Source: an uncultured Oscillospiraceae bacterium
GTDB lineage: Bacteria; Bacillota; Clostridia; Oscillospirales; Oscillospiraceae
Length of the DNA stretch: 64,000 bases
Assembly: GCA_947589225.1 (NCBI GenBank)
Contig: CANQBC010000008.1
Location: forward strand, 1-64,000
Reading direction: 5' to 3'
Numbering within the stretch: position 1 is the stretch's first letter; every line of letters starts with the position of its first letter. Of this stretch, positions 8,473-19,704 are shown piece after piece. The translations under genes were made by a program, and so were the position numbers. The notes under the pieces were generated by a model that made no database searches, was not told the DNA's origin, and worked only from the letters and a program-made list of their open reading frames with translations.

Positions 8473-9069
8473 GTGAAAATGAGACGATATTTGGCCGCCG
8501 CCACCCTGCTGTGCCTTCTCCTGACCGCCTGCGGCGCGGCGGAGCTTGACCGGGAGACTCTGGGCTGGGAGGAGGACTGGACGGCGGTGGGCGACGCGGT
8601 GGCCTCGGAGCCGGTGGATGGCTTTGAACCCCGCGAGAACCTAGACGCCATGTCCGCCTCGGGGCTCTGGTACGCCACCTGGACCGCCGGTGAGATGGAA
8701 GTCCGTGAGAACGAGGAGGGCCAGCGCTCCGAGATCTACGACGCGCAGATCTATCTGCTGGTTCAGGAGGCCAAAAGCGAGGCCAAGGCATTGGCGGAGG
8801 TGGAGGTCTGGAAGGGCCGGGAGCGGGACAGCTACGGTTGCGGTGAATCGTCAACCGGCGACTATGCCGGGATGTCCTTTGAGGTAATTCCCATGCTGAC
8901 CGCCTCCGAAACGAACCCCTACTCCCACGGTGCGGCGGCCTTTGGCGTCCGGGGAAAATACGCCGTTTCGGCGGAGCTTCTCTGCCGGGAGGGATATGAG
9001 GGCGATGCCGAGGAGATATTGACGGACTTCCTCGCGGGCCTGCATTTCAACGACAAGGAGGCGGAATAG
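8473..9069 (+). CDS. Small lipoprotein of unknown function
   Basis: 198 residues, family not recognised. The N-terminus MKMRRYLAAATLLCLLLTAC has a short positive segment, a hydrophobic core and lipobox LLTAC, so it should be a surface lipoprotein. The mature part is acidic and mixed, with no motif I can name. GTG at 8473 follows an AAGGGGG ribosome binding site (8454-8460), and an ATG two codons later is an alternative. A half-operator, CGCGTTTCAC, lies at 8443-8452 upstream. The stop codon directly precedes the ATG of the next gene, implying translational coupling and a role in the same membrane process. Confidence 0.6.
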   Translation: MKMRRYLAAATLLCLLLTACGAAELDRETLGWEEDWTAVGDAVASEPVDGFEPRENLDAMSASGLWYATWTAGEMEVRENEEGQRSEIYDAQIYLLVQEAKSEAKALAEVEVWKGRERDSYGCGESSTGDYAGMSFEVIPMLTASETNPYSHGAAAFGVRGKYAVSAELLCREGYEGDAEEILTDFLAGLHFNDKEAE

Positions 9070-9858
9070 ATGGGCCTTTTCTTCCCCATGGACGATGAGA
9101 ACCGCCGGCCGTTCCGGCGGCGCGGCTTTGCCCGCTACCGCCAGCTTTTGGAGCGGGACTGGAAATCATACATACTGATGGACTTTATCGCCCTTGTCAC
9201 CTTCATTCCCTACGGGCTGGGGGTCGCCTGGGCGATACTGACGGGGAGCTCCCTGCTGCTGATCCCGTTTTCGCTGATCGGCGGGATGATCGCGGGACAG
9301 GGCGTCGCCGCCATGATGGACTTTCTTCTGCGCAGGGCCAGGGACGACACGATGGCCGTGGGCCCGGCGTTCAGAAAGTCGCTCCGCCAGAACTGGCGCG
9401 CGGCCCTCCTGCCCGGGGCGGTCGAGGGGCTTTTTGTGGGCCTGGTCATTTTTTCCGGCCTTGTGATGCTCCGCACGGGGGAGATCACCGCCCTGAACGT
9501 CGCTGCCTTTGCCGTCGCAGCGGTGGTGTTCACCATGGTATTCGACCTTTTGTGGCCCCAGGTGGTGCTGTTCGAGCAGAGGCCCATGGTGAGGCTCAAA
9601 AACTGCGCCCTCTTTATCATGCAAAACCCCTGGCGGGTTCTGGGAGGGGCCGTCCTGCAGGTCGCCTGGTGGATCGTGACCTTCCTCTTCATGCCCTGGA
9701 CGGCCTTTCTGGTGCCGTTTTTGGGGATCTGGTACATCCTTTTTGTGTCGGTCGCCATAAAATACGACACCCTCAATGAGTCCTTCGAGATCGAGGAGCA
9801 GATCAAAAGCGCCGGCGCGGTGCCGGCAGAGAAAAAAGGAGCGGATGAGCATGGCTGA
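9070..9858 (+). CDS. YesL/DUF624-like integral membrane protein
   Basis: Membrane protein of 262 residues with about five or six hydrophobic segments (LMDFIALVTFIPYGLGVAW, LLLIPFSLIGGMIAGQGVAA, FVGLVIFSGLVMLR). A DWK segment precedes the first span and 'IMQNPWRVLG' precedes the fourth. This layout resembles the DUF624/YesL proteins often found in carbohydrate clusters of Firmicutes, whose biochemical role is not established. The ATG follows the upstream stop without a gap, and the 3' end overlaps the fructokinase start by 8 bases. Confidence 0.6.
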   Translation: MGLFFPMDDENRRPFRRRGFARYRQLLERDWKSYILMDFIALVTFIPYGLGVAWAILTGSSLLLIPFSLIGGMIAGQGVAAMMDFLLRRARDDTMAVGPAFRKSLRQNWRAALLPGAVEGLFVGLVIFSGLVMLRTGEITALNVAAFAVAAVVFTMVFDLLWPQVVLFEQRPMVRLKNCALFIMQNPWRVLGGAVLQVAWWIVTFLFMPWTAFLVPFLGIWYILFVSVAIKYDTLNESFEIEEQIKSAGAVPAEKKGADEHG

Positions 9859-10792
9859 TATCCTGACTGTAGGCGAGATCCTCATTGACCTGACGCAGAG
9901 CGGCACAAACGAACAGGGGATCCCCCGGTTTGACGCAAACCCCGGCGGCGCGCCGGCAAACCTGGCCGTGGCCGCCTCAAGGCTGGGCGCCAAAACGGCC
10001 TTCATCGGCAAGGTGGGCCGGGACAGCTTCGGGGAATTTCTCAAAAATACCCTTGTGGAGAATGGCGTTGACGTGACAGGAATGGTCACGGATCCCGTTC
10101 AGAACACCACCCTCGCCGTGGTGAGCTTGGACAAGACCGGCGAGCGCAGCTTCAGCTTCTACCGGGATCCCAGCGCCGACGTCAATCTCCGGGCGGAGGA
10201 GATCGACGATGAGCAGCTGAAAAACGCCCGCTTCCTGCATTTTGGCAGTGTAAGCCTTACCGCCGAACCCGCCAGGAGCGCGACGCTCCACGCCGCCTCT
10301 CGGGCAAAGGAGCTGGGGGTCGCCGTCAGCTACGACCCCAACTACCGCGCCTCCCTGTGGAGCGACGAGAATACCGCCGTCGCGCGGATGCGCGAGCCCC
10401 TGCCGCTGGTGGACGTGCTGAAGGTCTCCGACGAGGAGCTCCCCCTGATTGCCGACACCGGGGATCTTGAGGAGGGGAGCGAGGTTCTCGCCGCCGCGTA
10501 TGGTATTCGGCTGATCCTCGTGACCCTGGGCGCCAGGGGCGCCTTCTACCGTTTTGACGGCGGGACGGGGTACGTCCCCGGCATCAAATGCGTTGTGGCG
10601 GACACCAACGGCGCCGGCGACACCTTCTTCGGGGCGGCGCTGTCCCAGCTTGTCCGTCTGCCCTCCCTGGACGCGTTGACCGTCCCGGAGCTGGAGCGGA
10701 TTGTCGGTCTGGCCAACCGGGCCGCCGCCCTCACCACCTCCCGCCACGGGGCCATTCCCGCTATGCCTCGCCTCGAGGAGCTTATGGCATAA
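9851..10792 (+). CDS. scrK: Fructokinase (PfkB/ribokinase family)
   Basis: Cytoplasmic sugar kinase of 313 residues, probably converting fructose to fructose-6-phosphate with ATP. PfkB signature 1 is GGAPANLAVAASRLGAK near residue 34. Signature 2 with the catalytic Asp is VADTNGAGDTFFGAAL near residue 252. ATG at 9851 is preferred because AGGAG lies 9-10 bases upstream; another ATG at 9845 is too close to it. GH32 enzymes on both sides make fructose the most likely substrate. A strong terminator follows at 10823-10870. Confidence 0.9.
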   Translation: MADILTVGEILIDLTQSGTNEQGIPRFDANPGGAPANLAVAASRLGAKTAFIGKVGRDSFGEFLKNTLVENGVDVTGMVTDPVQNTTLAVVSLDKTGERSFSFYRDPSADVNLRAEEIDDEQLKNARFLHFGSVSLTAEPARSATLHAASRAKELGVAVSYDPNYRASLWSDENTAVARMREPLPLVDVLKVSDEELPLIADTGDLEEGSEVLAAAYGIRLILVTLGARGAFYRFDGGTGYVPGIKCVVADTNGAGDTFFGAALSQLVRLPSLDALTVPELERIVGLANRAAALTTSRHGAIPAMPRLEELMA

Positions 10793-10822
10793 AGCGGGAT
10801 TCCTACGCGTCTGAAATCGTTT

Positions 10823-10870
10823 CACGGTCTGATTTGGTGCAATATGCACAAATCAGACCGTGATTTTTTA
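10823..10870 (+). terminator. Rho-independent terminator after fructokinase
   Basis: A 14-bp perfect stem (CACGGTCTGATTTG paired with CAAATCAGACCGTG) is followed by ATTTTTTA. An imperfect operator-like TGAAATCGTTTCA (10812-10824) overlaps its left edge. Confidence 0.85.
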
Positions 10871-10898
10871 GGTGTATCGCAGAAATTTAAAAAGCTTA

Positions 10899-10961
10899 TT
10901 GACAAATTCTTTGGGCTGCATTATAATGCAATCATTCTTGAGCGTGAAACGTTATTTCATG
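10899..10961 (+). promoter_or_regulatory. Promoter and operator O2 of the large lipoprotein gene
   Basis: TTGACA (10899-10904) and TATAAT (10922-10927) with 17-base spacing form a consensus sigma-A promoter. The palindrome CGTGAAACGTTATTTCATG (10943-10961) follows immediately, at the transcription start, and nearly repeats the site at 7181-7199. The layout is that of a repressor-controlled promoter. Confidence 0.75.
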
Positions 10962-11025
10962 GACGTCTCCCCAGCCGGTCCGGCCCGCCAAGCTTGACTG
11001 AAATCTTAGATCAAGAGGGACTGAC

Positions 11026-13236
11026 ATGAAAATGAAAATGCAAAAGCTTCTGGCCCTCGTCCTTGCGCTGGCCATGGTGCTGGCGCTTGCCGCCTGCGGC
11101 GAAAAGACCGGCGGAGCGGCGGACGACATTGTGAACGGGGACTTCGAGGACGTTTCCGCCGGCGCCTGGGTAGGCTGGACAAAGGCGGACGCGGCCTTCA
11201 ATTTCCGGGGCGTCGTCAGCGATGAAAAGGTGAACGGCGTACCGATGGAGAAGTCCGGCGACTACTATTTCGCCGGCTCCAAAGGCGGAAATCCTGTCAT
11301 GAAGGGAACCCTGACCTCCGACGTGTTCAAGCTTGGCGGCAACGGCTTCATTACCTTCAAGCTCGGCGCCGGCAAGGATCCCGAGAAGTGCTATGTGGAG
11401 TTTATTGAATCCGGCTCCGACACCGTCCTTGCCAAGGTGGGCAACACCGACTGCGACGGGATGTATATCAAGGATCACCTGCTCACCAAAGTTGTGGATC
11501 TCTCGGCCCATGTGGGCAAGAACATCTACATAAAGATCACCGACAACGACGACGGAACCGATTTCGCGTACCTCAACTTCGACGCCTTTAAGGTCTGCCA
11601 GAGCGACGATGAAGTCGCGGCCGCCGAGGCCGAGTACAAGGCCCAGATCGAAAAGTACGGCGAGAAGCCCTTTGAGGAGGACGAGACCGCCACCACCATC
11701 GTAAACGGCGGCTTTGAGGAGTGCGACCTGGAGAACGGCATACTCACCGGCTGGAAGCTCCTGGACGGCTCCGCGCTGACCGTAGCCAACGTGGTGCCCA
11801 CAAGCCAGTACTACTGGGATGACCGCAGCGTCTACGGCGACGGCGAGTATTACCTGGACGGCTCCAACAACGGCGCCACCGCCGAGAATCTCACCGGCGC
11901 GATCCGCTCCCAGAAATTCACCCTGGCCGGGGACGGCTACATCAGTTTCATGATGGGCTGCGGCAACGGCGGCTCCTATGTGGCCCTGTGCGACGGCAGC
12001 AACGACGAGGAACTTATCAAGGTGGAGAACACCTACTTCTCCGACCCGGCCCTGGCTCTGACGCTCCTGCGTATGTATATGGACGCCTCGGACTACATCG
12101 GCCGCGTGGTCTACCTGAAGGTGGTGGACGCCAACGACGGCTCCAACGGCGGCTTCGCCTTCATCAACGTGGACGACTTCCGGGTCTCCCTCACCGCCGA
12201 CGAGGTGGCCGAGCTTGAGGTGGAGCAGATGGAGAAGATCCAGAACGAGACTTACACCTCCGCCTCCTACGACGACCTGACCTCCCTGCGCAACTATTAC
12301 GCGAATTACCCCTATCCCGTGCCCCTCAAGTCCCTGACCTTCACCGCCTACGCGGAAAATCAGGTGGTGGACTGCGGCGCCGTGGATGTGACCGCGTTCC
12401 TCTCCGGCGCCGCCGCCTCCTTCGGCAGCGAGACGGTCTCCGGCATCGCCGTGACGAAGGTGACCGCCCCCGACGGCACCGAGATCGCCGGCTCCTTTGA
12501 CGCGGTGGACATGAGCGCCCCCGGCGCTTACAAGGTGACCTACGGCGTGTCCTACGAGGACAAGAGCCTGGAGGCAACCTTCACCGTCGTCGCCATGGCC
12601 GACCACAACAGCGTGGCCAACGGCGGCTTTGAGTCCGGCGACCTGGCCGGGTGGACGGTCCTCAGCCCCGACACCTGGAGCGTGGTGGAGGGTCAGCCTG
12701 CGGGCGTTATCTCCGCCGCCACCTACTGGGATCAGCAGCTCCCCTACAACCAGGCGGGCGACTGGCACCTGGACGGCTGGAACAACGGCATCGGAGAGCC
12801 TGAGAGCTGGTCCGTCCGCTCCACCAACTTCACCCTGGCGGGATCCGGCTTCATCAGCGTCCGCATGGGCGGCGCCGCCTCCGCTGTCCGGGTCTACACC
12901 GCCGACGGCACAGAGATCGGCTATTACAAGCAGACGCGCTTTGCCGACGTGGGCTATCCCCACATGGCGGAGGGCGGCTCCTGGGCCGACATGGGCACCT
13001 ATGTCATCGACCTCAGCGATCATCTGGGCGAGGAGCTGTACCTTGTCCTGTGCGACGAGGTCATCGAGGGCGGCTGGGCGCACGCCTTCTTCGACGAGGT
13101 CGTGACCTATTACGAGACGGCTCCCGATGTCGCCAACATGGCCGACACCGTCACCGACGGCCACGACCCGGCCAACGAGGCGGACGTCCCCGGCGAGGTT
13201 CAGATCCCCTGGCAGCTTGCCGTAAACCTGAAATAA
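11026..13236 (+). CDS. Surface lipoprotein with three repeated carbohydrate-binding-like modules
   Basis: 736 residues with no catalytic domain recognised. Signal peptide and lipobox: LLALVLALAMVLALAAC. Three modules each open with an NG(D/G)FE motif and a following GW: NGDFEDV near residue 35, NGGFEEC near 226 and NGGFESGDLAGWTV near 531. Each continues with 'Y..D....DG.W/Y.LDG..NG', 'G.ISF.MG' and an acidic end, the pattern of jelly-roll modules that bind glycans. An Ig-like stretch (VDVTAF, SGSFDAVDMSAPGAYKVTYG-like) lies at about residues 435-520. With its own operator-controlled promoter and a GH32 lipoprotein downstream, it probably captures fructan at the surface, by inference. Confidence 0.75.
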   Translation: MKMKMQKLLALVLALAMVLALAACGEKTGGAADDIVNGDFEDVSAGAWVGWTKADAAFNFRGVVSDEKVNGVPMEKSGDYYFAGSKGGNPVMKGTLTSDVFKLGGNGFITFKLGAGKDPEKCYVEFIESGSDTVLAKVGNTDCDGMYIKDHLLTKVVDLSAHVGKNIYIKITDNDDGTDFAYLNFDAFKVCQSDDEVAAAEAEYKAQIEKYGEKPFEEDETATTIVNGGFEECDLENGILTGWKLLDGSALTVANVVPTSQYYWDDRSVYGDGEYYLDGSNNGATAENLTGAIRSQKFTLAGDGYISFMMGCGNGGSYVALCDGSNDEELIKVENTYFSDPALALTLLRMYMDASDYIGRVVYLKVVDANDGSNGGFAFINVDDFRVSLTADEVAELEVEQMEKIQNETYTSASYDDLTSLRNYYANYPYPVPLKSLTFTAYAENQVVDCGAVDVTAFLSGAAASFGSETVSGIAVTKVTAPDGTEIAGSFDAVDMSAPGAYKVTYGVSYEDKSLEATFTVVAMADHNSVANGGFESGDLAGWTVLSPDTWSVVEGQPAGVISAATYWDQQLPYNQAGDWHLDGWNNGIGEPESWSVRSTNFTLAGSGFISVRMGGAASAVRVYTADGTEIGYYKQTRFADVGYPHMAEGGSWADMGTYVIDLSDHLGEELYLVLCDEVIEGGWAHAFFDEVVTYYETAPDVANMADTVTDGHDPANEADVPGEVQIPWQLAVNLK

Positions 13237-13268
13237 GCTTTCTGCCTTTTCATTTTATCCTCCCCTTC

Positions 13269-13296
13269 GGGCCGGGGACCGTTTGGTCCCCGGCCC
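13269..13296 (+). terminator. Intergenic hairpin before GH32 lipoprotein gene
   Basis: A 12-bp perfect stem (GGGCCGGGGACC paired with GGTCCCCGGCCC, loop GTTT) without a T-run. It may attenuate read-through or protect mRNA ends. A half-operator, AACGCTTTCACA, follows at 13309-13320. Confidence 0.55.
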
Positions 13297-13335
13297 AATG
13301 CAAAAACAAACGCTTTCACAGGAAGGAGTATTCAC

Positions 13336-15696
13336 GTGAAGAAAAGCTTTGTTCTTGTCGTTCTGGCGCTCTGCCTCAGTCTGACCCTGGCCTCCTGTGG
13401 AGGCGGCAGCCACAGCAAGGAGCTCCTGCTCCACCTGACCTTTGACGAGGGTTCCGGCACGACCGTCAAGGACGCCTCCGGCAAGCTGCCGGAGGCGGAG
13501 CTTAACTACAACTTCTCCCACGCCACATATATGGACGACCAGGAACCCCAGTGGAGGAGCGAGGGCGTCAGCGGCGGGTGCATCCTCCTGGATGGCACCA
13601 GCACCTACGTCGGCTATAAGCGCAACGACATCACGGTGGAGGGGCCGGCCCTCACCGTCCAGGCGTGGATTGCCCCCCGGATGTTCGAGTGGGACGACCC
13701 CCACGCCGCCGAGAACGGCACCGACTCTCTGACCGGCATCGTCTGCCAGTTTGACAAGGAGGCCAAAAAGGGCTTCATCCTGGGCTATGAGCGCTTCGGA
13801 CGGCTCAGCTTCCAGGTGGGCACGGGCTACGAGTGGCTGTCCGTGTGGTCCGAGGACGCCAACCTCGAAAAATACGCGTGGAACCTGGTCACCGCCACCT
13901 ACGACGAGAACGCGGGGAAGATGTGCCTCTACTTAAACGGGGAGCTGGTGGGCTCCGGCTTCACCGGCGGCGACATCCAGGGAGCCAGCAACAAGGGCCT
14001 CACCGTGGGCCGCAACCAAAACCCCGTGGAGAACCTGGTGGCCGGAAGCGTCAACAGCGCCAGCGGGTATCTGGATGAGGTGAAGATATGGTCCACCGCC
14101 CTCTCCGCTGATGAGATCAAAGAGTATTACGACAGCGTCACCGTCCCCGACATCGAATTTTCCCAGATCTGGCTCCAGAACATCCTCACCGGCGACTACA
14201 CCAGGCCCCAGTTCCACGCCGGGCCTTACCAGTTCTGGATGAACGAGCCCCACGCGCCGGTCTACTATAACGGCGTGTACCACCTCTTCTACCAGGCCAA
14301 CATGACGGGTTCCTACTGGCGCAACATCTGCTGGGGCCACTTTGTCTCCACCGACATGGTCAACTGGAAGCCCATAAAGGAGGCCATCACCCCCACCGAG
14401 GGGTCCGTCGTCCCTGACGGGGTGTGGTCGGGCGGCGCGGCGCTGGATAAAAACGGTGTGCCGCTCCTCTTCTTCACCGCCGGAAACGACGCTTTCCGGG
14501 ACACCCCGGGGCTTATCTCCAATCAGAACATCGGCGTGGCGTACCCCGCAGACCTTGGTGACCCGGAGCTTACCGACTGGGTGGTCTGCGACGAGCTGGC
14601 GGTCGTGCAGCAGCAGGGACAGGGGCGCGCCGGCGAATTCCGGGATCCCTCCGTCTGGAAGGAGGGCGACAGCTGGTATATGCTCATCTGCTCCGGCTCC
14701 GCCACCACCAACGGCGGCTCCGCGCTCCTCTACACCACCGATACGCTGGAGCTGAAGGCGGACGGCACCGTGGAGCAGAACTGGGTCTACAAGGGGCCTG
14801 TCTACGAGATGCCCACCCAGTCCTCCCTCTACGGGACCTCCTGGGAGCTGCCCATCCTCCTGCCTGTCAGCAACGAGGCGGGCACCGTCACGAAGTACTT
14901 CCTCTCCGTCTCTCCCGCCCCCGCCTCCAGCGCAGACAACAAGGTCTATTACTGGCTGGGGGACTTTGACCGGGAGAGCGGCAAATTCACCCCCGACCCG
15001 GCCTTTGAGGGGGATCCGCACCTTTTGGACTACGGGGCCAACGTGTTTACGGGACCCAGCTGCCTTGTGGATCCGGTGAGCGGGGATATCTATATGTTCT
15101 CCATCATGCAGGATCAGCGGGGCGCGGGGGAGCAGGGGGCGTCCGGCTGGGCGCACACCGTGGGGCTGGCCAGAAGGATCTGGCTCGCCGACGACGGAAG
15201 CGACCTTATGATGGCCCCCATCGACGCGCTCCACGAGCTGGAGGAGGAGACCCTTGTGAACCTGAAGGGCGTGAGCCTTGAGGACGCCAACGCCGCCCTG
15301 GCGGGCGTTGACGAGGATATGCTCTACATCCGGCTTACCGCCGATTTGACGGGGGCGCAGGAGTTTGGCATCAACATGAAGCAGGGCGGCAAGTGGGACT
15401 GCACCACTTACACCTACGACGTGGAGAAGGAGACCATCTCCGGCCACACCGAGAATAAGGGCGAGGGCTGCAAGGCCAGCACCGTCTCCGGGGCGCTTCC
15501 CAATGAGGACGGCAAGCTCACTATGGAGATCTACATCGACCGCTCCCTGGTGGAGGGCTTCTTCAACGACTACAAGTCCGTCAGCATCCGCGCCTACACC
15601 GACGAGCCGGACTCCCACGGCATCGACCTGTTCGCCTCCGGCGTGGTCACCGTCGACGAGCTCTTTGTGGCGCGAATGGGTTCCATATTTGATTGA
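13336..15696 (+). CDS. Surface GH32 lipoprotein with N-terminal LamG-like domain and altered nucleophile motif
   Basis: 786 residues, starting at GTG with GAAGGAGT upstream. The signal peptide ends in lipobox LTLASC. Residues about 30-270 form a concanavalin/LamG-like sandwich (LLLHLTFDEGSGTTVKDAS). Residues about 285-630 are a GH32 five-blade propeller: FWMNEPHAPVYYNGVYHLFY at 300, FRDPSVW at 436 and SWELPILL near 504. Residues 640-786 are the GH32 C-terminal sandwich. The canonical WMNDPNG reads WMNEPHA, so the usual nucleophile Asp is Glu304, while the RDP Asp437 and acid/base Glu504 remain. I recall this variant from a SacC-like clostridial subgroup. It is likely an extracellular fructan hydrolase, though activity cannot be taken for granted. 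Confidence 0.85.
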   Translation: MKKSFVLVVLALCLSLTLASCGGGSHSKELLLHLTFDEGSGTTVKDASGKLPEAELNYNFSHATYMDDQEPQWRSEGVSGGCILLDGTSTYVGYKRNDITVEGPALTVQAWIAPRMFEWDDPHAAENGTDSLTGIVCQFDKEAKKGFILGYERFGRLSFQVGTGYEWLSVWSEDANLEKYAWNLVTATYDENAGKMCLYLNGELVGSGFTGGDIQGASNKGLTVGRNQNPVENLVAGSVNSASGYLDEVKIWSTALSADEIKEYYDSVTVPDIEFSQIWLQNILTGDYTRPQFHAGPYQFWMNEPHAPVYYNGVYHLFYQANMTGSYWRNICWGHFVSTDMVNWKPIKEAITPTEGSVVPDGVWSGGAALDKNGVPLLFFTAGNDAFRDTPGLISNQNIGVAYPADLGDPELTDWVVCDELAVVQQQGQGRAGEFRDPSVWKEGDSWYMLICSGSATTNGGSALLYTTDTLELKADGTVEQNWVYKGPVYEMPTQSSLYGTSWELPILLPVSNEAGTVTKYFLSVSPAPASSADNKVYYWLGDFDRESGKFTPDPAFEGDPHLLDYGANVFTGPSCLVDPVSGDIYMFSIMQDQRGAGEQGASGWAHTVGLARRIWLADDGSDLMMAPIDALHELEEETLVNLKGVSLEDANAALAGVDEDMLYIRLTADLTGAQEFGINMKQGGKWDCTTYTYDVEKETISGHTENKGEGCKASTVSGALPNEDGKLTMEIYIDRSLVEGFFNDYKSVSIRAYTDEPDSHGIDLFASGVVTVDELFVARMGSIFD

Positions 15697-15707
15697 GCGG
15701 AAGGTAC

Positions 15708-15743
15708 AAAGACGCCGCGCGGAAGCTTCCGCGCGGCGTCTTT
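15708..15743. terminator. Perfect 36-base palindrome, bidirectional terminator
   Basis: AAAGACGCCGCGCGGAAG followed directly by its exact reverse complement, 12 bases after the GH32 stop. It is followed by TTTGCTTG on the plus strand and is equally strong on the minus strand. Confidence 0.75.
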
Positions 15744-15839
15744 GCTTGTAAAGAAAGGCCGATCAGAGCTTCCGCGCCGCTTTGCGGGACGTTTCGACGG
15801 CGCGCCTCCGGATCTCATATCCCCGGAGCGGGGCGTGTG

Positions 15840-15930
15840 TCCCGGGGATCCCGCTATATGGTTTTCCCACTGCCTGAGAGGGGGGATCCCCCCTGCGGTT
15901 CCTCGGGAAAAGGGGATCTCTTTGATAAAA
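15840..15930 (-). ncRNA. Possible glycine-riboswitch-like aptamer, minus strand (orphan)
   Basis: Read on the minus strand, CCGAGGAACCGCAG is followed by a GGGGGG/CCCCCC stem and then TCTCAGGCAGTGGGAAAACC. The glycine aptamer has a similar core: CCGAAGGAGCAA, a P3 stem, then CTCTCAGGCAAAAGGAC. The P2 hairpin seems to be missing, and no minus-strand gene lies downstream because the next sequence is antisense to the GH32 gene. It could be a degenerate remnant or chance. Confidence 0.3.
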
Positions 15931-15935
15931 AACTG

Positions 15936-18813
<2,878 letters not shown>

Positions 18814-18895
18814 GAACCGGATTCGCTCTTTGTGTCCATGACTTTTTCGCGGCTTTGACGTACCATATGGACATAACATGAAAGGAGACGGCGGT

Positions 18896-19399
18896 ATGGA
18901 TCAGGAAAAGGTGGGAAACTTTATAGGCTCGCTGCGCCGGGAGAGGGGCATGACCCAGGAGGAGCTGGGGGAGAGGTTGGGCGTCACCAACAAGACCGTC
19001 TCCCGGTGGGAGACGGGCAAGTATATGCCGGACGTGGACAAGCTTCTGGAGCTGGCGGGGCTTTTGGGCGTCAGCGTCAACGAGCTTTTGTCCGGCGAGC
19101 GGCTGGAGACGCCGGAGCGGGCGGCGGAAAAGGCGGACGAGAACCTGATCTCGGCCCTCTCGGAGTCCGACGCCTTCGGTCTTGCGGACAGGGAGGCGTA
19201 TTTCAGGCACAAGTGGCTGACGGAGCACCGTTTTGACATCGGTTTAACCCTGCTTGTCTATATCGCCGCCGTCACGGCTCTGGGCGTCTGGGCAAGGCCG
19301 CTTTTCCCGGGGGGAAGCGTGGCGCTGGGCGTCGGCCTATGGTGCTTCATGCACAACAAAATGATGGCGTATGTGGAGGCGCGGGCCTTCAAAAAGTGA
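18896..19399 (+). CDS. XRE-family regulator with C-terminal membrane segment
   Basis: 167 residues. Residues 5-65 form a Cro/C1-type helix-turn-helix (MTQEELGERLGVTNKTVSRW, then GKYMPDVDKL). After a charged linker, the C-terminus carries hydrophobic stretches (IGLTLLVYIAAVTALGVWA and LGVGLWCFMHNKMM) that probably span the membrane, suggesting a membrane-tethered regulator. ATG at 18896 follows AAAGGAGACGGCGGT; an in-frame ATG at 18878 has weaker support. Its target is unknown. Confidence 0.8.
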   Translation: MDQEKVGNFIGSLRRERGMTQEELGERLGVTNKTVSRWETGKYMPDVDKLLELAGLLGVSVNELLSGERLETPERAAEKADENLISALSESDAFGLADREAYFRHKWLTEHRFDIGLTLLVYIAAVTALGVWARPLFPGGSVALGVGLWCFMHNKMMAYVEARAFKK

Positions 19400-19408
19400 A
19401 AATACGCC

Positions 19409-19437
19409 TTGACAAACGGGGGAAATCCGCATATAAT
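19409..19437 (+). promoter_or_regulatory. Consensus sigma-A promoter of T-box-valS
   Basis: TTGACA (19409-19414) and TATAAT (19432-19437), 17 bases apart. Both boxes match consensus exactly. Confidence 0.85.
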
Positions 19438-19444
19438 ACCCCCA

Positions 19445-19680
19445 AATGGCGTTGATGGGAAGAAGTAAGCGGGGAAGGTCCCAGAGAGAAGCCGGGTGGT
19501 GCGAGGCTTTGACATAAAACCGCCGAAAGGTCGTCCCGGAGCCGCGGGGGTGACAGGTAGTCCCCGACGGGTACTCCCGTTACAGAGCGTCGAGTGTCCC
19601 GCGATAAGCGGGAAATTCAGGTGGTACCGCGGATATTTCATTCGCCCTGAGCTATTTGCTTGGGGCGAATTTCTTTTTCT
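19445..19680 (+). ncRNA. T-box riboswitch controlling valS
   Basis: The leader senses uncharged tRNA(Val) and allows read-through into valS. The diagnostic T-box bulge AGGTGGTACCGCGG is at 19619-19632, preceded by a long structured stem I region with an AGAGAGAAGCC segment. It is followed by a terminator: ATTCGCCC (19640-19647) pairs with GGGCGAAT (19663-19670), then TTCTTTTTCT. The promoter lies just upstream and the valS start 25 bases downstream of the T-run. I could not assign the specifier codon with certainty; the valine identity comes from the gene it controls. Confidence 0.93.
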
Positions 19681-19704
19681 CCCCAAAGATGAAAGGAGAA
19701 CCAC

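Noticed and set aside
9070..9858. Membrane protein as an additional sugar permease
   Set aside because: No EAA loop or transporter signature is present. The layout fits YesL/DUF624-type proteins of unknown role better.
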